Source: Ruminococcus sp. (GTDB taxonomy: Bacteria > Bacillota > Clostridia > Oscillospirales > Ruminococcaceae). Taken from it: 41,291 nucleotides of DNA. The DNA is taken from positions 1 to 41,291 of the forward strand of contig JAGCWY010000102.1 of the NCBI GenBank assembly GCA_017961625.1, given 5' to 3'. Positions 1 to 10,011 of this stretch are shown here, one piece after another. Each line of letters opens with the position of its first letter. Positions within the stretch are counted from its first letter, which is position 1. Made by a program: the position numbers and the translations under genes. The notes under the pieces were generated by a model that was given only the letters and a program-made list of their open reading frames with translations, was not told the origin of the DNA and searched no databases.

Positions 1-188
1 TCATAACCATTAACAAATCTTGTTTTATTGCCATAAGCATCGATTTCACCTACAACTTTTGTAATCCTTTTTGACAATATATAATCGCTATCATCTATCA
101 TAGCAATATCTCCATCGTAAAACTCTTCTATGCTTAAAGAAATTTCTTCAACAATCTTTGTATCACTATATGCCTTAATATTAACCAT
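1..188 (-). CDS. Candidate immunity protein to the RHS toxin (3' end cut by window edge)
   Basis: An open frame starts at an ATG (positions 186-188) with a good ribosome binding site, AAGGAG, about 7 bases upstream, and runs off the left edge after about 62 codons. The visible protein begins MVNIKAYSDTKIVEEISLS and is rich in Asp, Glu and Ile, without a signal peptide or membrane segment. It starts 22 bases after the stop of the RHS toxin on the same strand, the usual place for the cognate immunity gene in polymorphic toxin loci. Like the toxin tip next to it, it is very AT-rich. No family was recognised, so the immunity role is inferred from position alone. It could also be the start of an unrelated gene. 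Confidence 0.6.
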   Translation of the reverse strand, partial: MVNIKAYSDTKIVEEISLSIEEFYDGDIAMIDDSDYILSKRITKVVGEIDAYGNKTRFVNGY

Positions 189-210
189 GTAAATACTCCT
201 TCATTTAATA

Positions 211-3200
211 CTATTTTTTTCTGTTTTTGAAGTTGTTCTCGAAGTCTTTCAATAAATCAGGGTATTTGTTAGCGAACTTTTTATAAAGATCAACAAGAAA
301 ACTATATACTTCATCATCAAATTTGGGATTCTTAGCTCTTTGCTCATCATAATATTTTTTTCCTCTCCATCTTGGATATTTTTTATCCATTTCCTTATGA
401 ATTTCAATATGATCAGCATTATCTATATTAGTTAATTTTTGATCTGGATCCCCACCTAAATACTTTGGATCTGAATGATGTTTATCATAATTATGCACCA
501 AAACAGCTTCATCACCAACAAAGTAGGTATTGAAGTCAGCAACCTCAAGGTTATAAACTGTTATCGGCTCTGCAAGCTGTTCGAGCTCTGCGCCTGTAAT
601 ATATGCTGTTGAACCGTCAATGAGGAATACTTCATCGCCGTCCTTAAGGTCGCCTGCTGCTACCCAGCCTCTGCCAAGTACATAGAACGGGTGGTTTGTC
701 GTAGTATCTACATCGCCTGCTGTTGTATGGAGGTGAAGTATCTCCGTCACGTCGTCGTGGACATATACAGTCAGAACTTCCTTGAGCTCTGTTTCTCCTG
801 TGAAGATATCATAAGCCCATACCTTGTCGCCCACTTCGATCTCATCGATACGCTTCTGTCCGTCCTCAACCGCTACAAGAGTATCTCCAGTAAAGCAAGT
901 CGCAGGCAGAGAAATGATATCGATTATAAGCTGAACGATTCGTACGACCACAAGATCATAATGTCCGTCCTTTGCTGCATCTATGATACTCTCTACTTGA
1001 CCGTACACCGCTCCCGCTTTAACTGCTGCTTTGATAATCGGTCCGATATAAGCCATCTTGCACAGACCGTTGATAAGAATCCCCGTAAGAATACCTCTTG
1101 CCGCTGCGTTAAGTACATCCACACCCGAGGTGTTGGGATCAGTAAATACAAGGAAAAGCTCCCTGGCTGTGTCATAGATCGTACATACCCAGTTGATTAT
1201 AGTAAGAGTTTTCCTCATCTTATTATAGATCTCTATGTATTTCAGGTATGTTCTGCTTTCCATTATCTTGTCGATGGCGCTCGATATGGAGAATTCAGCA
1301 AGCGTGAAGAAGTTACCTGTAGGATCGTTATATGTTACAGGATTTGAGTTTGCATAAAGGTATTTGTGAAGTGTTGCAGGATCGAAAATGTCTCCCTGAT
1401 ATGTATCCATTGAGGTAAATGTACCTGTTGATGGATCCATATACCTTGCACGGAGATAATACAGACCTGTTGTGCTGTCAAGAGCTTCCGCACAGTACAG
1501 ATAGCTGTTCGGTGTATCGCCCTCGGACGAAATCAGGTTGCCCCATGCGTCGTAGTCATACTTATCGGTTATATTTCCGTCACTGTCCGCAAGAGCTCTT
1601 ACAGAGCCGTGTCCGTCTGTGAGATAGTATGAAGTCTTTCCGTCTCTGAACTGAGATAGCAGCTCCAGTCCGCGGGTATAGTAACATACCTCCAAACCGT
1701 TCTGGTCTGTTTCTGCAATGACATAGGAAAGCTCTCCGCTGATGTCGTTAAGGTAATGAACATAGTCGTTTTCGGTCTTTTTCGATACGCGGTTTCCTGC
1801 GAAATCGTACTCATATTCCTCAACGCTTACGTCATTGCCCTGCTGAACGGTCGCACGTATCATCTTGTTATCTGCGTTATAAGCAAACAGCGATGATTTA
1901 TCAGGTGCAGTCACGCTGACAAGGTTGCCGGCTTCATCATACTCATAAAGTGTATCGTTTTCCTTTACAAGCTGATTGAGCTCATTGTATGTGTAAGAAG
2001 TTACCTCGCCGTCAACAGTTTTGCTGATACGATTATTGACCTTGTCATAGGTGTATGAATAACGTGTGACTTTTCCATCGCTGTCTGTTACAGCTTCAGC
2101 AACGAGTCTGTACAGTTTATCATAAACATAATCAACTGTACGGTCATTTTCAGCAACTGATGTCTTTTCTCCTGCCTTGCCGATTGTGTATTCATACTTT
2201 AATATGACATTATCCTTGTCGTCAACGGTATACTCGGAAACGAGCCTGTTCAGCTTATCATAGTTGTATACAGTTTTCTGACCGTTGGGGTAGACAGTTT
2301 CCGAACGGTTGCCGTTTGCGTCGTAGCGATAGCTTACAACAGCTCCGTTCTTGTCTGTAATACGGACAATCCTGTCAAGATCATCGTATGTATATGCTGT
2401 TGTTCCGTAAGGAGTGCCCATGCTTGTCATTCTGCCGAAATCATCATAAGCATACTCAACATAGCTGCCGTCAGGATATGCCAACTTTGTAAGGTTATCC
2501 ATTGCATCATAGGTAAAGGTGTAATTGCCCCTGCCCATGCTTGCGGAAGCGAGCTTTCCGTCTCTTGTGTATGAATATGAAGTTCTGCCGGAATCATTCT
2601 TCTTGCTGACGAGCCTGTCATAGCCGTCATAGCTGTATTCTGTCTTCTTTCCACCGAAATCTGTAGAAGTCAGGACATTTCCCGTGCTGTCATATGTCAT
2701 TTCAGCAGTCTGACCCGCAGCGTTTACGATCTTGTTAACTCTGCTGTGTTCATCATATCCATACTGTGTGATATTGCCTTCAGCGTCGGTCACTGATATA
2801 AGCTCGCCTGCCTCGTCGTATGCATACGAAGTTGTATTGCCAAGTGCGTCGGTAACGCCTGTAAGTCTGTCAGCGCCGTCGTATTTGTAGGAAGTAGTAT
2901 TTCCGTTCTGGTCAGTCTGGCTCGTTACTCTTCCTCTTGCGTCATAATCTGTATGAGAAGAAGTACCGTCCGGATATGTTATGTCGGTCTTGTTGCCGTT
3001 TGCATCATAGGTATAGCTGTAGACATAACCCTTGGGATCCTTCATCTCTCTGAGCTGCGAATTGCTGTTGTACACGAATTCGGTACGATTGCCGTATGTA
3101 TCGGTTATCGCAGTATTTCTGCCTATGCTGTCATACTCATACTTTGTTTCGGCACCGTTTACAGCCTTCTTGCTGATAAGATTATAGTCCTTGTCATAAG

Positions 3201-6200
3201 TATAGCTCTCTGAAGTACCGTTCGGATATGTCTTTGACAAAAGATTTCCGACCTTGTCATACTCCATTGTTACCGTACGGTTGAGTCTGTCGGTAGCCGT
3301 AAGGTTGTTTCCTTCCTTATCGTATGTGAACTGCTCTGTAGTACCGTCCGCATAGGTTATTCTTGTAAGGTTTCCTTCATTGTCATAGTCATACCTTGTC
3401 CTTCTGCCCTTCTCATCGACAGTTGCAGATACCTTGCCTATGACATTGTATTCGGAGGAAGTTACCCTTCCTGCGTTGTCGGAGATCTGTAAAACATTTC
3501 CTGCCTCGTCATAGGTATAGTTCTCGACGAAGGTCTTTTCTTCGCCGTTGACCTTGTACTTGACAGTTTTTGAAATACAGTTGCCTTTTTCATCATATGT
3601 GAAATCAGCAGTATCTCCCGCACCGTTCACAGTCGAAATCACGTTGCCGTCATTATCGTAGACGATATTCATATATTCGCCTATGCCATCAGAAACTGAT
3701 GTGAGACGGCCGTTGTAATTGTAGCTGTAGTCTGTGGAATTTCCGAGCGCGTCCACCGTTTTGGTAACAAGTCCCGAATCGTCGTAGCTGATGGTCATGA
3801 TATCTGTTCCCATAGCATTTACAGAAGATAACATACCCTTCTGATTGTACTTGCTTGAAACAGTATTTCCCTCGGAATCGGTCATCGACTCAACGTCACC
3901 GTTCTCGTTATACTTGTAGGTAGATGTATGTCCGGACGCTGATGTCTTTGATATCATCCTGCCATTGCTGTCATAGGACTTCTTTACGGTGTTGCCCATA
4001 GGATCCGTCGCAGCTGTGACATTTCCGCGCTCGTCGTAAACATATTTCGTTACGCCGCCATTTCTGTCGGTGATGATCTCTTCTCTTCCGTCGATATCAT
4101 GCTCGTACTTTGTTACATTTCCGTATGAATCCGTTACGCTTACAAGTCTTCCTTCGCTGTCGTATTCATTCTTTGCGATACATACATTTCTCGGATCGTG
4201 CATCTCGGTGATGTAATGATCGCGGTATACGAAACGGGTCGTGTTTCCGTTCAGATCAGCAACCGATACAAGATCGCCGTATGCGTCATATGTATACTTC
4301 ACGCTCTGATCTGCGGCTGTTGATATCTCGGTTATACGTCCTTCCTTGTCCCTGGTGAAGCTTATAGCCTTTCCATCGGAAGCTGTGATAGCGTCTCTGC
4401 TGAAGTTAAGGGTCTCACCGGTAGCTGAAGTCGCGCTTATGATTCCTTCCCTTGTGTCAAGAACATACTTTGTTCCGTCTGCTCTTGTATAAAGGAACCT
4501 GTGCGGATCAAATACCTCGCCGTCGTCTGTGGCAAGTACATTGTCGATATGGATAAGATCGCTGTTCCTCATATCATAGGACTGGAGCTTTGATCTTGAG
4601 CCGTTGAGGGCAACATACTCCACGCCTACGCCGTATGTGAGCGGAACGAACATCTGACTTGCAGGATTTACGCATACAGCGAATTCGTCCTTGATACCAT
4701 TGCCAAGGTCTACCTTTATCCTGTGAGTGCGTGTCTCCTTGATATCATATCTTGTGAAGAAGCCCTCCCTTTCAATACGGGTCTCCCAGTTTTCGCCCTG
4801 AACTCCGCTTACGCTTATCTTTGCGCTGTTATATGCCATATCCCAGCCGTAGCCGAAATCGCCGAGTATATCCTTTGTGCGGCTGTCATATGTCCTTATG
4901 ACAGAAACAGGCAATCCGCTGAATGATGTCTCGATATCAGTGAAGCTTATCGTGAAGTTTCCTATCTTCATGCTTCCGTCTACGTCTGCTGTAACAGTAT
5001 CCGAAACGGTGATCTCGTCATTGTATACCGTAACTCTTATATCATAGTATCCGTTTGTGATAAGAGTCGTATCGAATTCCGCAGTCAGTTCCTTCTCGTC
5101 AACGATCTTTCCGTCATCGAATATTACGAAACTTCCTGTTCCTGCCGTTGCATACTCAAACTTGTACCTTGTGAAAACATCAGACGTTATTTCAGCCTTG
5201 ATCTCGCTGACACCGGTAAGCTGATCAAGATCTGCGGGTGAAACGATGGCACACTTGTATTCCTCGCTGTCAGTCTGTTTGAAGCCGTGCTTTATAACAG
5301 CGCCTGTTTTTGCGCTGGTGCCGATATCTCTTCCGCTGACCGCGATAGTAACAGTGTAATTTCCTTCATCAAGTATGGAAGTATCAACAGAAGCGGAAAT
5401 ATTGCAGTCAGAACCTATCACGCCGGAAGCTGCCTTTATCTGCTTGCTGTCGCGTGTGTTCTTCTGAATGTATACACTGTATGCACTGTTGATGAGCCTG
5501 CTGTCGGTCTGAGCTTCTATTTTCAGTACCTTGTCGGCAGTTACGTTAGGCTCCGGCTTGCTGAAGAAGATAAGCTGCTCATCTTCTCCGCCGTTGTCAT
5601 CACTGCCGCCTTCGCCGTTGTTTTCAGGCTCTTCGGGCTTTAAAGCACCGTTCTGCACCTGATATTCACATTTGCATTCAGCGCTGTTGCCGCCGTTGTC
5701 GGTAACTGTCAGTCTCAGCTCATAAACGCCGTTGTCCAGAGCGTATGTATCCCATTCGCCAAGCTCTTCGTCCTGCTTGCTCTGCATTGAAGAAACAATG
5801 GGTGAATATGTGTTGCTTCCGCTCTTCTTGTAATCAAGCTGATACTTTCTGAGAGCTGTCTCGTCAAATGCCGAGCCCTTTATAATTACCTTGCCTGAAA
5901 TTGCCTTGTCATTGCCGGGCACTGTGATCTCGGCAACAGGCGGTGTGTGGTCAGAAGTGTCCTGGAACACTATCTCAATGGACTTCTCTGTCCTTGCTCC
6001 GAGAGAGTCCTGAGCAACAGCCTTTACTGTTACTGTCTTGGGCTCTATCTCGCATATACGGAGCTCGCCAAGACCATCGCCGACCTTTTTATTGTTTACA
6101 TAGGTGATAAGTGAAACAAGTCCGTCCTCATCAACTGCATCGACCTTGACGATCACGGTCTCTCCAATCTCGGCAATTTCCGCAGATGATTCAAGGGTTA

Positions 6201-9200
6201 TCTCAGAGGGGATATTTTCCCTCTTGGGCTGAACTTTCTTTTCAGTTGTCTGGCTGCCGTCAGTTTTCACCTTTTCTTCAGTGATGGTAAGGGCTATGTT
6301 GTCAAATCTCTTATTGCCCTCCGCATCGACAGCTTCTATTATAATGGTGTACTCGCCGGGATCCTTGTCAGGAAGGTCAAAGGAAACGATCTCGCCGTTT
6401 TCGATCTCTGAATCCGAGCTGAATACTTCCTTGAAGTCCTCGCTGTCCTTTACGGCATAGCTTACCTTGTATTCACCGAACTTTGTCTCGTCCTTTATTG
6501 TACCGCTGACAGTAACTTTTCCGTCATCGTACTTTACGTCTCTGTTATGGTTTATGCTGATAGTCGGAGGAGTCGTATCGCGGGGGCCCTGAACTGTGAT
6601 CGTCTCTTCGGCGCTTGCTTCGTTTCCGCCGATGTCCTTGCATTCCACGGTAAATGTAACTTCTCCGGAACTGCTGCAGGTATACAGGACACTGCCCTGA
6701 TAATTCGAGATGACCCTGCCGTTTGCCTTTACCACTACAGAAGCAACTTCGTTGTCATCGGTCGCCGCAGCTGATACAAGTACGGTATCTCCCCTGTACG
6801 GATTCGGATCTGATACATTCAGTGTTACCTTAGGCGGCATATCATCCCTGAACTGGTCGATGTTTTCCTGCTTTTCTGCGTATACGACCTCAACGCAGGG
6901 ATCACTCCACTGTCCCATCTCGTCACATACCGCATACTTCTGTAGGTATACCTTGTCAGCGTCGATGACTCTCGGTATCCTGCCATCTGTCCAGTTCTGG
7001 TCCTTTATGCACTTCCACTGGAACTTTTCTTCCTTTATTCCCTTATTCGCCTTGCTCTCAGCGTCAGGATCGTAAGCACTGAAGCTGAGTGAGCATATCA
7101 TCTTGTCGGGAGAATCAGAAGCAGCGATCTCCGAGCTTATCTCAGCCACAGGCTTGCTGTGGACATAGAGACAGTCGGTCCAGTCTGTTGCATTTGACCA
7201 TTTGCTGTAATCCTTCAGGTTTTCATTTCCCTTTGTAGGATCGTCCTTCAGTATTGAGGATATGCTGTATTTTCCTGTTGATGTGAAAACGGTTATGGGA
7301 GCCTTTTCTGTAAACTCTCCGCTTTCGCCCTTGCTGTTCTCGTAAACAGAAGCGTCAAGAGTATACTTCCATGACTGCTCGCCCACAGGGTCGTTTTCCT
7401 TGTCAACGAAATAGTCATTGTAGTCTATCTCGTCAGAAGTAGTTATGGTATCATCCTTGATGGAGTAATCGTTTTCAGAGAGCTTGTCCATGATACACTT
7501 CTTCAGTGTTTCAGGCTCCTTTAGCAGATCATACCAGTCGATAAACGTACCGTCTACCGATCTAAAAAGCTCTTTATACTGCTCCTGTGAAGAAACAGTG
7601 CCAAGTCCGATAAGGTTGAGATCCTTTTCGGTGAGCGATTTTATTACCGCGCCTAAAAATGTCTCGTCCTGCAGATCGTGATTGCTTTCCTTGCTGAGAT
7701 TGACAACAAAACGTTCTGCCGAATCTCTCCACTTGTAGTTGTCAAGAATGTCACTGAGCTCGCTTCCGCTTACAGTGGTCATCCTTATATTGCTGAATGT
7801 GAAATATGACTGCTGAGAACAGCCGTGCGAACCGTGACATATGATAGGCCCGAAGCCGGTACCTGATTTCTTGTCAGGGAGCACGAAGTTCTCTATCTTG
7901 GGTTCGTTATTTGCGTAAACAGAAACCGTTCTGTCGCTTGTAATGATTTTAACGCTGTAGTTATCGTATGAATCGCTTACGGGAACGGATACAAGAAGCT
8001 TGCCCGCACCGGTCACGGAATTGCTTATGCCTCCGTCACGGAACTCGTCAGCATTGATATCGTTAAGCTGTACGAGTCTGAAAGCGCCGTTGCAGAGCAG
8101 TATGCAGTAACCGCTCATTTTCTTTACGGTAACTTCCTCTTCGCTTCCCTCTGGTATTACCTTTTCTTCCCTGATAGAAGTATTGAACAGGAAGCCGCCG
8201 CCCTCCATACTGTGCCAGTCAGTCTTGTCCCTTATCATATCGAAGGAAAGTACACGCTTAGCCTGCACACCGTCATCGACAAAAAGCCAGTCACGGAGCG
8301 GAGCCCAGCCATACCCGATCATTTTTATCGAATCCTTTTCCCTGAAGATATGCTTCTCCATGTTGACAGCACCGCAGTTATCCTGATAATCGTAATGATC
8401 ATACGGCGTCCATGCGAACTGATCCTTTGCGGTCAGAGTTGATGTGGAGACAGTTGAAAGGTTGACTGAGAAGCCTCTGTCCTCCAGCTCCTTCTTTATT
8501 GATTCAACATTGTTGTTTATGGTGCGGATATCATCAGTATCGGCAGTACCGACAGTTACAACGATATCCACATTTTTAGCCTTGCTTATTCCGGAATTTG
8601 AAACAGGAGCGTTGTTTATTACTTCTGTTTTGCTGCTGACTTTTTCGTTGTCGGCACTGTCAGCGCTGAGGTAGGCGTCCTTTGAAATGAGCTTAGGTAT
8701 GGTGTCCTCAAAGTATTCCGCAGCCTGAAGACGGAAACGGTACTTACCTACAGATGAAGCCTTGTATGTAACATTGGTTTCATTTCCGAGACTGAATACC
8801 TCTTCCTTTTCGTCGGAAAAGTCGCCGTCATTATCGCTGTCAAAAAAAACAGACCATATTCTGCTTCCAATCTTGTCGCCGTCAAGAGAGTATGAAGTAT
8901 CCTCAAGCCTGAAAACAGCTTCGCCGCTGCCGTCACGCTCGGTCGTTTCATTCTCAATCCAGAAGCCTGAGACCGGAGCGATATCCTTGTTGATCGTCAG
9001 TACATCATAGTACTTTACCGAGTCGCCCTTTTTAGTCTTTGCGTCTACTTCTATCCTGTAATTTCCCGCCTCAGTTATAACAAGGTTCTTGACAGCCGTT
9101 GTGGAAGTTTCATCATCTATTTTTACTGCTGTCTGCTGCGCGGGATTTTCAGCCTTGAAGCTCCACTCAACAGAATCAGGGATAAGCTCGTTCTTTTCAA

Positions 9201-10011
9201 GACTTTCCGAAATATCCAGAGTGATCTTGCGGTTCTCACGGTATGTATCTCCCGAACCGCTTATACGAAGCTCAGGGCCCTTTTCAAGCAGCGGAGAATA
9301 AGGATCCGCCATTTTGCCGATCTCAACATCAGTACCGTTGATCTCGGTATTCTTTGCGATCACAGCACCGTTTATTTTAAGGTGCTTGGCGTTTATCTCT
9401 ACCTTTCCGTTAGGAGCGTATATTATTCCGTCAATGGTCAGGTCTGTACCCTGAATGACAACATTTCCGTTTTCAGAGCATATGAATATCTCGCATCCGT
9501 CCGCGTTCTGAACAGCGTCATATATAACGTCACCGTCAGCCTTTATATATCCCTTTCCGGAGAATACGGTATTGCTTATCCTGAGAGCTCCCTTTGCAAA
9601 TATCGAAGAAGAAAGGTCATGAGAAGCATTGAGTAGGGTCTCGTCTCCATCATATACCACATCGTACGAAACGCCCTTGCTGAGCTTGTACGAATAATCA
9701 GGCATATCAGATCTTGAATACTCGCTCTTCACTGGGGTGACTGAACCGGATTTTTCGTTTGCGTTCAGCAGTTCGTTTACATAGCAGACAGAGCTTCCGC
9801 GGTAATCGAACTTGTCTCCGGTATATACGCTGCCGTTGATAACAGCGTTTTCTGTATTGATAACAGTATCATCGGAAGAGTATAAAACATAATCCTCATC
9901 TATGTAAGCTGCATAAACGCTCTGCGGGAGCACTGATGTCGTATACTGTATGCCCATTACCACAGAAAGAGCTGAAGCTATGATCTTGTTGAACAGTTTC
10001 TTATTTTTCAT
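211..10011 (-). CDS. Secreted RHS/YD-repeat polymorphic toxin with pretoxin Hint domain and HNH-like C-terminal toxin
   Basis: This 3266-aa protein is read as a Sec-exported contact toxin. The ATG at 10011 is preferred because AAAGGAG lies just upstream; the frame opens 16 codons earlier without such a site. In order: signal peptide (about 1-35, ending SVYAA); a repetitive beta-rich region (about 40-235); a region of unclear fold beginning VDIVVTVGTADTDD (about 480); several Ig-like or cadherin-like repeats with PPxxxI/V starts (about 1060, 1145, 1270, 1355); an acidic Gly/Glu linker (about 1460-1477); the RHS entry motif TYDSRTKDILGDFGYGWDM after residue 1681; dozens of YD repeats; and the RHS core end motif YLRARYMDPSTGTF near 2853. 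Then come hydrophobic helices, a Hint domain (3039-3174) and a 92-residue tip with H3178-H3179, H3201 and H3205. The tip resembles HNH/EndoVII-type toxin nucleases. It overlaps the upstream gene by 11 bases, so the two are probably translationally coupled. The exact toxin family is not certain. Confidence 0.93.
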   Translation of the reverse strand: MKNKKLFNKIIASALSVVMGIQYTTSVLPQSVYAAYIDEDYVLYSSDDTVINTENAVINGSVYTGDKFDYRGSSVCYVNELLNANEKSGSVTPVKSEYSRSDMPDYSYKLSKGVSYDVVYDGDETLLNASHDLSSSIFAKGALRISNTVFSGKGYIKADGDVIYDAVQNADGCEIFICSENGNVVIQGTDLTIDGIIYAPNGKVEINAKHLKINGAVIAKNTEINGTDVEIGKMADPYSPLLEKGPELRISGSGDTYRENRKITLDISESLEKNELIPDSVEWSFKAENPAQQTAVKIDDETSTTAVKNLVITEAGNYRIEVDAKTKKGDSVKYYDVLTINKDIAPVSGFWIENETTERDGSGEAVFRLEDTSYSLDGDKIGSRIWSVFFDSDNDGDFSDEKEEVFSLGNETNVTYKASSVGKYRFRLQAAEYFEDTIPKLISKDAYLSADSADNEKVSSKTEVINNAPVSNSGISKAKNVDIVVTVGTADTDDIRTINNNVESIKKELEDRGFSVNLSTVSTSTLTAKDQFAWTPYDHYDYQDNCGAVNMEKHIFREKDSIKMIGYGWAPLRDWLFVDDGVQAKRVLSFDMIRDKTDWHSMEGGGFLFNTSIREEKVIPEGSEEEVTVKKMSGYCILLCNGAFRLVQLNDINADEFRDGGISNSVTGAGKLLVSVPVSDSYDNYSVKIITSDRTVSVYANNEPKIENFVLPDKKSGTGFGPIICHGSHGCSQQSYFTFSNIRMTTVSGSELSDILDNYKWRDSAERFVVNLSKESNHDLQDETFLGAVIKSLTEKDLNLIGLGTVSSQEQYKELFRSVDGTFIDWYDLLKEPETLKKCIMDKLSENDYSIKDDTITTSDEIDYNDYFVDKENDPVGEQSWKYTLDASVYENSKGESGEFTEKAPITVFTSTGKYSISSILKDDPTKGNENLKDYSKWSNATDWTDCLYVHSKPVAEISSEIAASDSPDKMICSLSFSAYDPDAESKANKGIKEEKFQWKCIKDQNWTDGRIPRVIDADKVYLQKYAVCDEMGQWSDPCVEVVYAEKQENIDQFRDDMPPKVTLNVSDPNPYRGDTVLVSAAATDDNEVASVVVKANGRVISNYQGSVLYTCSSSGEVTFTVECKDIGGNEASAEETITVQGPRDTTPPTISINHNRDVKYDDGKVTVSGTIKDETKFGEYKVSYAVKDSEDFKEVFSSDSEIENGEIVSFDLPDKDPGEYTIIIEAVDAEGNKRFDNIALTITEEKVKTDGSQTTEKKVQPKRENIPSEITLESSAEIAEIGETVIVKVDAVDEDGLVSLITYVNNKKVGDGLGELRICEIEPKTVTVKAVAQDSLGARTEKSIEIVFQDTSDHTPPVAEITVPGNDKAISGKVIIKGSAFDETALRKYQLDYKKSGSNTYSPIVSSMQSKQDEELGEWDTYALDNGVYELRLTVTDNGGNSAECKCEYQVQNGALKPEEPENNGEGGSDDNGGEDEQLIFFSKPEPNVTADKVLKIEAQTDSRLINSAYSVYIQKNTRDSKQIKAASGVIGSDCNISASVDTSILDEGNYTVTIAVSGRDIGTSAKTGAVIKHGFKQTDSEEYKCAIVSPADLDQLTGVSEIKAEITSDVFTRYKFEYATAGTGSFVIFDDGKIVDEKELTAEFDTTLITNGYYDIRVTVYNDEITVSDTVTADVDGSMKIGNFTISFTDIETSFSGLPVSVIRTYDSRTKDILGDFGYGWDMAYNSAKISVSGVQGENWETRIEREGFFTRYDIKETRTHRIKVDLGNGIKDEFAVCVNPASQMFVPLTYGVGVEYVALNGSRSKLQSYDMRNSDLIHIDNVLATDDGEVFDPHRFLYTRADGTKYVLDTREGIISATSATGETLNFSRDAITASDGKAISFTRDKEGRITEISTAADQSVKYTYDAYGDLVSVADLNGNTTRFVYRDHYITEMHDPRNVCIAKNEYDSEGRLVSVTDSYGNVTKYEHDIDGREEIITDRNGGVTKYVYDERGNVTAATDPMGNTVKKSYDSNGRMISKTSASGHTSTYKYNENGDVESMTDSEGNTVSSKYNQKGMLSSVNAMGTDIMTISYDDSGLVTKTVDALGNSTDYSYNYNGRLTSVSDGIGEYMNIVYDNDGNVISTVNGAGDTADFTYDEKGNCISKTVKYKVNGEEKTFVENYTYDEAGNVLQISDNAGRVTSSEYNVIGKVSATVDEKGRRTRYDYDNEGNLTRITYADGTTEQFTYDKEGNNLTATDRLNRTVTMEYDKVGNLLSKTYPNGTSESYTYDKDYNLISKKAVNGAETKYEYDSIGRNTAITDTYGNRTEFVYNSNSQLREMKDPKGYVYSYTYDANGNKTDITYPDGTSSHTDYDARGRVTSQTDQNGNTTSYKYDGADRLTGVTDALGNTTSYAYDEAGELISVTDAEGNITQYGYDEHSRVNKIVNAAGQTAEMTYDSTGNVLTSTDFGGKKTEYSYDGYDRLVSKKNDSGRTSYSYTRDGKLASASMGRGNYTFTYDAMDNLTKLAYPDGSYVEYAYDDFGRMTSMGTPYGTTAYTYDDLDRIVRITDKNGAVVSYRYDANGNRSETVYPNGQKTVYNYDKLNRLVSEYTVDDKDNVILKYEYTIGKAGEKTSVAENDRTVDYVYDKLYRLVAEAVTDSDGKVTRYSYTYDKVNNRISKTVDGEVTSYTYNELNQLVKENDTLYEYDEAGNLVSVTAPDKSSLFAYNADNKMIRATVQQGNDVSVEEYEYDFAGNRVSKKTENDYVHYLNDISGELSYVIAETDQNGLEVCYYTRGLELLSQFRDGKTSYYLTDGHGSVRALADSDGNITDKYDYDAWGNLISSEGDTPNSYLYCAEALDSTTGLYYLRARYMDPSTGTFTSMDTYQGDIFDPATLHKYLYANSNPVTYNDPTGNFFTLAEFSISSAIDKIMESRTYLKYIEIYNKMRKTLTIINWVCTIYDTARELFLVFTDPNTSGVDVLNAAARGILTGILINGLCKMAYIGPIIKAAVKAGAVYGQVESIIDAAKDGHYDLVVVRIVQLIIDIISLPATCFTGDTLVAVEDGQKRIDEIEVGDKVWAYDIFTGETELKEVLTVYVHDDVTEILHLHTTAGDVDTTTNHPFYVLGRGWVAAGDLKDGDEVFLIDGSTAYITGAELEQLAEPITVYNLEVADFNTYFVGDEAVLVHNYDKHHSDPKYLGGDPDQKLTNIDNADHIEIHKEMDKKYPRWRGKKYYDEQRAKNPKFDDEVYSFLVDLYKKFANKYPDLLKDFENNFKNRKK
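490..897 (-). other. Pretoxin Hint (intein-like) self-processing domain within the RHS protein
   Basis: Residues about 3039-3174 of the RHS protein carry the hallmarks of a Hint/PT-HINT fold. The first residue is the nucleophile Cys3039, in the block CFTGDTLVAVEDG. A central TTNHPFYV block supplies the TxxH motif, and the segment ends in VHN. The final His-Asn is the usual cleavage-site pair of inteins. In polymorphic toxins this domain is thought to release the C-terminal toxin by cleavage after the Asn, which here would free a tip of about 92 residues. All the key residues of the autocatalytic set that can be read are present. Cleavage itself is inferred. Confidence 0.85.

Noticed and set aside
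691..1347. Plus-strand open frame of 218 codons inside the RHS gene
   Set aside because: It lies opposite the conserved RHS core and Hint coding sequence and encodes no recognisable protein; it is a shadow frame.
1400..4980. Repetitive DNA resembling a CRISPR or tandem array
   Set aside because: The similarity is at the protein level (YD repeats) with variable spacing and no identical repeat-spacer units. No CRISPR array was seen in the window.
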